From Amnibacterium sp. (GTDB lineage Bacteria; Actinomycetota; Actinomycetes; Actinomycetales; Microbacteriaceae), in assembly GCF_025463795.1 (NCBI RefSeq), contig NZ_JAODBE010000058.1, positions 1-38,034 of the forward strand: DNA of 38,034 nucleotides, given 5' to 3'. The notes under the pieces were generated by a model. That model was not told the origin of the DNA. It saw nothing but the letters and a program-made list of their open reading frames with translations, and searched no databases. This document shows positions 33,851 to 38,034 of the stretch, piece after piece; positions within the stretch are counted from its first letter, which is position 1; each line of letters begins with the position of its first letter. A program made the position numbers and the translations under genes.

Positions 33851-35563
33851 TCAGCCCGTGACGGCGCCGACGGCGGCGGAGTGCACGAGCTTGGAGTACT
33901 TGGCGAGCACGCCACGGGTGTACCGGGGAGGCAGGGGCGCCCAGCCGGCTCGGCGGGCTTGGAGCTCTGCCTCGTCGACGAGTACGTCGAGCGTGCGGGC
34001 GGCGATGTCGACCCGTATCGGGTCACCGTCGCGCAGGAAGGCGATCGGACCTGCGTCCACCGCCTCCGGTGCGATGTGGCCGATGCACAGGCCGGTTGTG
34101 CCGCCCGAGAATCTGCCGTCCGTCAACAGTAGTACGTCGCGGCCGAGGCCCGCCCCCTTGATGGCGGCGGTGATGGCCAGCATCTCCCGCATCCCGGGGC
34201 CGCCCTTCGGCCCTTCGTAGCGGATGACGACCACGTCGCCCTTGCTGATCTCGCCGTTCGTGAGGGCGTCCATCGCGGCGCGCTCCCGCTCGAAGACGCG
34301 AGCCGGCCCCGTGAACACGGCCGCGTCGAAGCCGGCCGTCTTCACCACGGCACCGTCCGGTGCCAGCGTGCCGGTGAGGATCGTGAGGCCGCCGGAGGCG
34401 TGGATGGGGTTGTCGAGCGTCCGGAGCACCGTGCCGTCGAGCGGGGCGATGTCCATCTCGGCGAGGTTCTCGGCGACCGTCCTGCCCGTCACGGTGAGCA
34501 CGTCGCCGTGCAGCAGGCCGGCGTCGAGCAGGGCCTTCATCACGACGGGCACACCGCCGACGCGGTCGACGTCGTTCATGACGAACCGGCCGAACGGCTT
34601 GAGGTCGCCGATGTGCGGCACGTGGGAGCCGATGCGGTTGAAGTCGTCCAGGGTCAGGTCGACCTCCGCCTCGTGGGCGATCGCGAGCAGGTGCAGGACG
34701 ACGTTCGTCGAGCCGCCGAACGCCATGGCGACGGCGATGGCGTTCTCGAAGGCCTCCTTCGTCAGGATGTCGCGGGCCGTGATGCCGAGCCGGAGCAGGT
34801 TGACGACGGCCTCGCCCGATCGGTGCGCGAGGTAGTCGCGACGGCGATCGGCCGACGGCGGCGCGGCCGAGCCGGGCAGCGCCATCCCGAGCGCCTCCGC
34901 GACGGACGCCATCGTGTTGGCCGTGTACATGCCGCCGCACGAGCCCTCGCCGGGCGCGAAGGCGCACTCGATGCGCTTCGCGTCCTCCTCGCTCATCCGC
35001 CCCGCCTTCACGGCGCCGACGGCCTCGAACGAGTCGATGATCGTGATGTCCTTCTCCGTGCCGTCGGAGAGCTTCACCCAGCCCGGCGCGATCGAGCCGG
35101 AGTAGACGAAGACGCTGGCGAGGTCGAGGCGCGCGGCCGCCATGAGCATGCCCGGCAGGCTCTTGTCGCAGCCGGCGAGCAGCACGGAGCCGTCGAGGCG
35201 CTCGGCCTGCATGACGGTCTCGACCGAGTCGGCGATGACCTCGCGGGAGACGAGCGAGAAGTGCATCCCCTCATGGCCCATCGAGATGCCGTCGGAGACG
35301 CTCACGGTGCCGAACTGCAGCGGGTAGCCGCCGCCGGCATGCACGCCCTCCTTGGCCGCCTGCGCGAGGCGGTCGAGGGAGAGGTTGCAGGGGGTGATCT
35401 CGTTCCAGGAGCTCGCGATGCCGATCTGCGGCTTGTCCCAGTCGTCGTCGCCCATGCCGACGGCGCGGAGCATGCCCCGGGAGGTCGTGGCCTCGATGCC
35501 GTCGGTGACGACGCGTGAGCGCGGTTTGACGTCGACAGGGGCGGAGGGACGCGGATCCGACAT
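33851..35563 (-). CDS. ilvD: Dihydroxy-acid dehydratase
   Basis: A 570-residue Fe-S dehydratase, the third step of isoleucine/valine synthesis. Cluster cysteines are C59 ([14 protein letters not shown]), C132 ([11 protein letters not shown]) and C209 ([14 protein letters not shown]), in register with E. coli IlvD. The C-terminal active-site region is [22 protein letters not shown] chose ATG 35561-35563 ([22 protein letters not shown]), giving the usual length; the upstream frame runs through a GC hairpin. First gene of the ilv operon here, apparently with a very short or absent leader. Confidence 0.96.
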   Translation of the reverse strand: MSDPRPSAPVDVKPRSRVVTDGIEATTSRGMLRAVGMGDDDWDKPQIGIASSWNEITPCNLSLDRLAQAAKEGVHAGGGYPLQFGTVSVSDGISMGHEGMHFSLVSREVIADSVETVMQAERLDGSVLLAGCDKSLPGMLMAAARLDLASVFVYSGSIAPGWVKLSDGTEKDITIIDSFEAVGAVKAGRMSEEDAKRIECAFAPGEGSCGGMYTANTMASVAEALGMALPGSAAPPSADRRRDYLAHRSGEAVVNLLRLGITARDILTKEAFENAIAVAMAFGGSTNVVLHLLAIAHEAEVDLTLDDFNRIGSHVPHIGDLKPFGRFVMNDVDRVGGVPVVMKALLDAGLLHGDVLTVTGRTVAENLAEMDIAPLDGTVLRTLDNPIHASGGLTILTGTLAPDGAVVKTAGFDAAVFTGPARVFERERAAMDALTNGEISKGDVVVIRYEGPKGGPGMREMLAITAAIKGAGLGRDVLLLTDGRFSGGTTGLCIGHIAPEAVDAGPIAFLRDGDPIRVDIAARTLDVLVDEAELQARRAGWAPLPPRYTRGVLAKYSKLVHSAAVGAVTG

Positions 35564-35570
35564 GGCTTTC

Positions 35571-35602
35571 AGCGTACTGGCCGCGCCCGGGGGCCCCGGG
35601 CG
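35571..35602 (-). promoter_or_regulatory. ilvD promoter region: -10-like box and strong hairpin
   Basis: TACGCT on the - strand (35571-35576) lies exactly 7 bp before the ilvD ATG, as expected for a leaderless actinobacterial promoter. Immediately upstream is an 8-bp perfect GC stem (CGCCCGGG/CCCGGGCG, 3-nt loop, 35584-35602), which would overlap the -35 and spacer region, so it is either a protein-binding palindrome or the end of another structure. No leader-peptide attenuator is visible. Confidence 0.35.
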
Positions 35603-35640
35603 GCCTCCCGACACCGCTCCAGCCGGATCCCGGAACGCGG

Positions 35641-35699
35641 CACCCGCCACGTTCTGCCCTCATCAGACCCCTGTGAGGACGGAACCCGGCACGGGCGGG
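35641..35699. repeat. Palindromic repeat, copy D (diverged)
   Basis: The left arm contains GCCACGTTCTGCCCTCATC and the right arm GTGAGGACGGAACCCGGCAC, with the family's CCTCAT ... TGAGG centre in forward orientation. The flanking ends have changed to CCCGCC/GGGCGGG. It lies between the divergent ilvD and SnoaL-like genes, ending 18 bp before the latter's start. Confidence 0.7.
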
Positions 35700-35716
35700 T
35701 GGGGAGAATGGACGGG

Positions 35717-36109
35717 ATGTCGCCGGAGGAGCTGCGGGCCTGGTACGAGGACTACCTGGACGCCTGCAACCGGCACGACCTCGACGCCGTGAACGAGCTC
35801 ATCGCGGCCGACGTGCGGCGGCAGGGCCGGCCGCGTGGGGCGGAGGCATGGCTCGACGACCTCGCCGCGCTGTTCCGCGCCTTCCCGGACCTGCAGTGGA
35901 AGCGGATCCGGCTGGTGATCCAGGACGACCGGATCGCCGCGCACCTCCGCGCCCGGGGCACGCACCGCGGCGCCCACCTCGGCGTCGCCGCGACGGGCCG
36001 GCACGTGAACTGGGCCGAGTTCGGCTTCTACCGCGTGGTCGGCGGCCGGATCGTCGAGTACGCGGGCGCCGCGGACGGGGCCGAGCTGCTCGAGCAGCTC
36101 ACCGCCTGA
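35717..36109 (+). CDS. SnoaL-like/NTF2-fold protein
   Basis: A 130-residue protein with the NTF2/SnoaL pattern. The N-terminal helix pair is LRAWYEDYLDACNRHDLDAVNELIAADVR (a function-neutral family opening). FRAFPDLQWKRIRLVIQDDRIAAHLRARGTH is the central sheet, and VNWAEFGFYRVVGGRIVEYAGAADGAELLEQL the end; the F.R...G.I.E pattern is typical. Ester cyclase, isomerase or binding roles are all possible. I chose ATG 35717 because GGAG lies 10 bases upstream; ATG 35708 would be only one base from it. It is bracketed by diverged copies D and E of the palindromic repeat. Confidence 0.8.
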   Translation: MSPEELRAWYEDYLDACNRHDLDAVNELIAADVRRQGRPRGAEAWLDDLAALFRAFPDLQWKRIRLVIQDDRIAAHLRARGTHRGAHLGVAATGRHVNWAEFGFYRVVGGRIVEYAGAADGAELLEQLTA

Positions 36110-36154
36110 CCGCCTCCTCGCGCCGACGTCGATCCGCCCCCTCGCGGGAACGAC

Positions 36155-36208
36155 GGTTGCCACTTTCTGCGGCCATGGACGGCTCGATTCCCGCAGAGAT
36201 CGGCAACC
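36155..36208. repeat. Palindromic repeat, copy E (diverged)
   Basis: The left arm GGTTGCCACTTTCTGCGG keeps the family core. The right arm CCGCAGAGATCGGCAACC pairs with it (about 15 of 18). The loop still resembles the family (CAT ... GGCTCGA). It lies 46 bp after the SnoaL-like gene and 23 bp before the otsB stop, so it may double as a convergent terminator. The rest of the 121-bp gap shows nothing further. Confidence 0.75.
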
Positions 36209-36230
36209 CTGGGATGAGGAGGGGTTCGCG

Positions 36231-37034
36231 TCAGGGGCGGGCGGCCCGGACACGGGCCAGCTCCTGCAGCACCGCCGCCACCTCGCGGGGGCCGCGCACC
36301 CGGTGGGCGGCGGCCGTCTCGCCCGTGCCGCTCTTGACGCCGAGATCACCCGGACCGAGGGCGGCGAACGCGTCCTCGTCGGTGACGTCGTCGCCGGCGT
36401 AGAACACCGCGGTCGCGTTCGTGTACCGGCGCAGGTGCTCGACCGCCTCCCCCTTGGTCGTGCTGCGGACGGAGAACTCGATGACGTTCTTGCCCATCCG
36501 CACCTTGAGGTCGTCCACCTCGGCCTGCGCCTCGGACCGCGCGACGAGATGCGCGACCCGGCTGCGGCGGTTCGTCGCGAGCCTGGTGTGCAGGGCGTAG
36601 CCGGCCGGTTTGGGCTCGAGCCACACCTGGTCGAGCGAGTCGGCGACCTGCTCGAGCACCTGCTCGAGCACCGCCATCGACTCCCGCTCCTTCTCGTTCA
36701 GCGCGATCACGTCGTCCGGGTCGTCGAGCCGGAGCTCGATGCCGTGCGAGCCGACGAGCAGCACCTCGTCCCCGAACCGGGAGACCCGCTCGAGGTCGTC
36801 GACGCTGCGCCCCGAGACGAGCGCGACCCGGGTGCCGGGCAGCACGGCGAGCCGTTCGACGGCGGCGTGCGCCGCGGGGAGCGCGCGGGCGGCGTCCGGG
36901 TCGTCCACCTCCGGCGCGAGCGTGCCGTCGAAGTCGAGCGCGACGAGCAGCCGCTCGGTGCTCGCGAGGGTCTCGAGCGCCTCCCGGAGGGGATCGCCGA
37001 GCTCCGGGCGCTCCGTGGGGTCCTGCGTGGTCAC
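36231..37034 (-). CDS. otsB: Trehalose-6-phosphate phosphatase
   Basis: A 267-residue HAD-superfamily phosphatase releasing trehalose. Motif I is ALDFDGTLAPE (nucleophile D34, acid/base D36), motif II VALVSGRSVDDL, and motif III/IV KGEAVEHLRRY with YAGDDVTDEDAF. The cap domain contains GSHGIELR and WLEPKPAGYALHTR, the substrate-contact segments of OtsB. The GTG start directly abuts the otsA stop with no spacer, so it is translationally coupled. Downstream of otsA on the same transcript. Confidence 0.95.
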   Translation of the reverse strand: MTTQDPTERPELGDPLREALETLASTERLLVALDFDGTLAPEVDDPDAARALPAAHAAVERLAVLPGTRVALVSGRSVDDLERVSRFGDEVLLVGSHGIELRLDDPDDVIALNEKERESMAVLEQVLEQVADSLDQVWLEPKPAGYALHTRLATNRRSRVAHLVARSEAQAEVDDLKVRMGKNVIEFSVRSTTKGEAVEHLRRYTNATAVFYAGDDVTDEDAFAALGPGDLGVKSGTGETAAAHRVRGPREVAAVLQELARVRAARP

Positions 37035-38034
37035 CTACACGCCGTCCGTCTCCGCGAGGCTCTTGGCGCTCGCCGATGGCCGCGCCTGCGCGAGGGCGGT
37101 GAGGAAGTCCTGCGACCACCGCTCGACGTCGTGCTCGATCACGCGCGCCCGGAGTGCCCGCATCCGCTGCTGCCGCTCGGCGGGGCTCATGTGCACGGCG
37201 GCGAGGATCGTGCGCTTCAGCCCCTCGATGTCGTGCGGGTTCACGAGCAGCGCCTGCTTCATCTCGTCCGCGGCGCCCGCGAACTCGCTGAGCACGAGCA
37301 CGCCGCCGTCGTCGACCCGGCTCGCCACGTACTCCTTGGCGACGAGGTTCATCCCGTCGCGCAGCGCGGTGACCAGCATGATGTCGGCCGCGAGGAACAG
37401 GGCCACCATCTCCTCCCGGGGGTACCCGTGGTGCAGGTAGTTGATCGCGCTGTGCCGGATGGTGCCGTACTCGCCGTTCACGCGGCCCACGGTGAGCTCG
37501 ATCTCGTCGCGGAGCGCCTTGTACGACTCGACGCGCTCCCTGCTGGGGCTGGCGATCTGCACGAGCACCGTGTCGTTCACGTCGAGCGCGCCCTCGGCGA
37601 GCAGCTCCGCGTAGGCCGTGAAGCGGTGACCGATGCCCTTCGTGTAATCGAGACGGTCGACGCCGAGCATGAGCGTGCCCGGGTTCCCGAGGTCGTGCCG
37701 GATCTGGGCGGCCCGCTCCCGAACGTCCGCCCGGCCGGCGAGGGCGACGTACGCCTGCGCGTCGATCGAGATCGGGAAGTGGCGGGCGACGACGTTGCGC
37801 GCCTCCGAGGATCCGGAGTTCGGCCGGCGGCCCTCCCCCGCCGGGGGCAGCTCGACGCGGTTGTGCACGGTGTGGACGTGGAACAGGCGCCGGACGGCGC
37901 GGAGGAAGTTGCCCGCGTCCGCGCGGCGCTGGAAGCCGATCAGGTCGGCGCCGAGCAGGCCCTCCAGGATCTGCGAGCGCCACGGCAACTGCGAGTAGAG
38001 GCCGTACGCGGGGAACGGGATGTGGTTGAAGAAG
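37035..38034 (-). CDS. otsA: Trehalose-6-phosphate synthase, GT20 (N-terminus outside window)
   Basis: About 333 C-terminal residues of OtsA are present; the 5' end lies beyond the window. The frame is open to the edge, where it reads FFNHIPFPAYGLYSQLPWRS, the family's FFLHIPFP motif, so the Met in the LPWRSQ region is not the start. Further GT20 signatures: DLIGFQRRADAGNFL, MLGVDRLDYTKGIGHR, LVQIASPSRERVESYK, INYLHHGYPREEMVALFLAADIMLVTALRDGMNLVAKEYVASR and VLSEFAGAADEM. It transfers glucose from a nucleotide sugar to glucose-6-phosphate. The stop TAG is immediately followed by the otsB start. Confidence 0.95.
   Translation of the reverse strand, partial: FFNHIPFPAYGLYSQLPWRSQILEGLLGADLIGFQRRADAGNFLRAVRRLFHVHTVHNRVELPPAGEGRRPNSGSSEARNVVARHFPISIDAQAYVALAGRADVRERAAQIRHDLGNPGTLMLGVDRLDYTKGIGHRFTAYAELLAEGALDVNDTVLVQIASPSRERVESYKALRDEIELTVGRVNGEYGTIRHSAINYLHHGYPREEMVALFLAADIMLVTALRDGMNLVAKEYVASRVDDGGVLVLSEFAGAADEMKQALLVNPHDIEGLKRTILAAVHMSPAERQQRMRALRARVIEHDVERWSQDFLTALAQARPSASAKSLAETDGV

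Overview
The window is about 38 kb of very GC-rich, densely packed bacterial chromosome. Strong G/C third-position bias, many GTG starts, frequent ATGA/GTGA stop-start overlaps, TANNNT-type -10 boxes and the protein families (ECF42-DGPF pair, GPP34 protein, Ala-rich NlpC/P60 proteins, DUF559 protein) point to an actinobacterium. A member of the Microbacteriaceae is my best guess, from protein character only. Almost everything is chromosomal housekeeping; there is no prophage, integrase, recognisable insertion sequence or CRISPR array.

Layout. (1) 1-2727: molybdenum cofactor genes: the tail of mogA/moaB and moaE on +, facing a - strand moaA-moaD-methyltransferase operon. (2) 2862-4170: a sulfite-oxidase-fold molybdoenzyme and an FAD/NAD(P) oxidoreductase, a likely user of that cofactor. 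(3) 4288-6045: a secreted Fn3-EEP nuclease/phosphatase. (4) 6113-8746: satP-acs, acetate uptake and activation. (5) 8871-10973: a stand-alone 5'-3' exonuclease, an ABM-type monooxygenase and a GPP34 protein. (6) 11049-12816: tRNA-Gln(CUG), then a DGPF/YCII protein and an ECF42-type sigma factor behind a matching ECF promoter. (7) 12813-17124: - strand FAH-family hydrolase, YeiH-like exporter, gltX and a cytochrome b-like protein. (8) 17221-19176: a Fpg/Nei glycosylase and a DUF559 nuclease-like gene. (9) 19246-24869: leuB-ilvE, an APC permease and serA. (10) 25093-29718: mtlD, two small membrane proteins and two NlpC/P60 proteins. (11) 30342-35563: the branched-chain amino acid operon ilvD-ilvB-ilvN-ilvC. 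(12) 35717 to the end: a SnoaL-like protein and the trehalose genes otsA-otsB, with otsA cut by the window edge.

How the genes work together: ilvD, ilvBN, ilvC, ilvE and leuB cover most of valine, isoleucine and leucine synthesis in two clusters. satP and acs form an acetate assimilation unit. The moa genes supply the pterin cofactor for the adjacent molybdoenzyme. otsA/otsB make trehalose.

The most interesting structure is non-coding. A family of imperfect palindromes of about 55-66 bp (core TTGCCACTTTCTGCCCTCAT) occurs at 15296, 18112, 19177, 35641 and 36155, with a half-copy at 17201. Two copies in opposite orientation bracket the DUF559 nuclease-like gene, an arrangement like REP palindromes around a RAYT gene. 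Two diverged copies bracket the SnoaL-like gene. Separately, the last 21 nt of ilvC plus its downstream hairpin have been amplified into an array with an exact 97-bp period.
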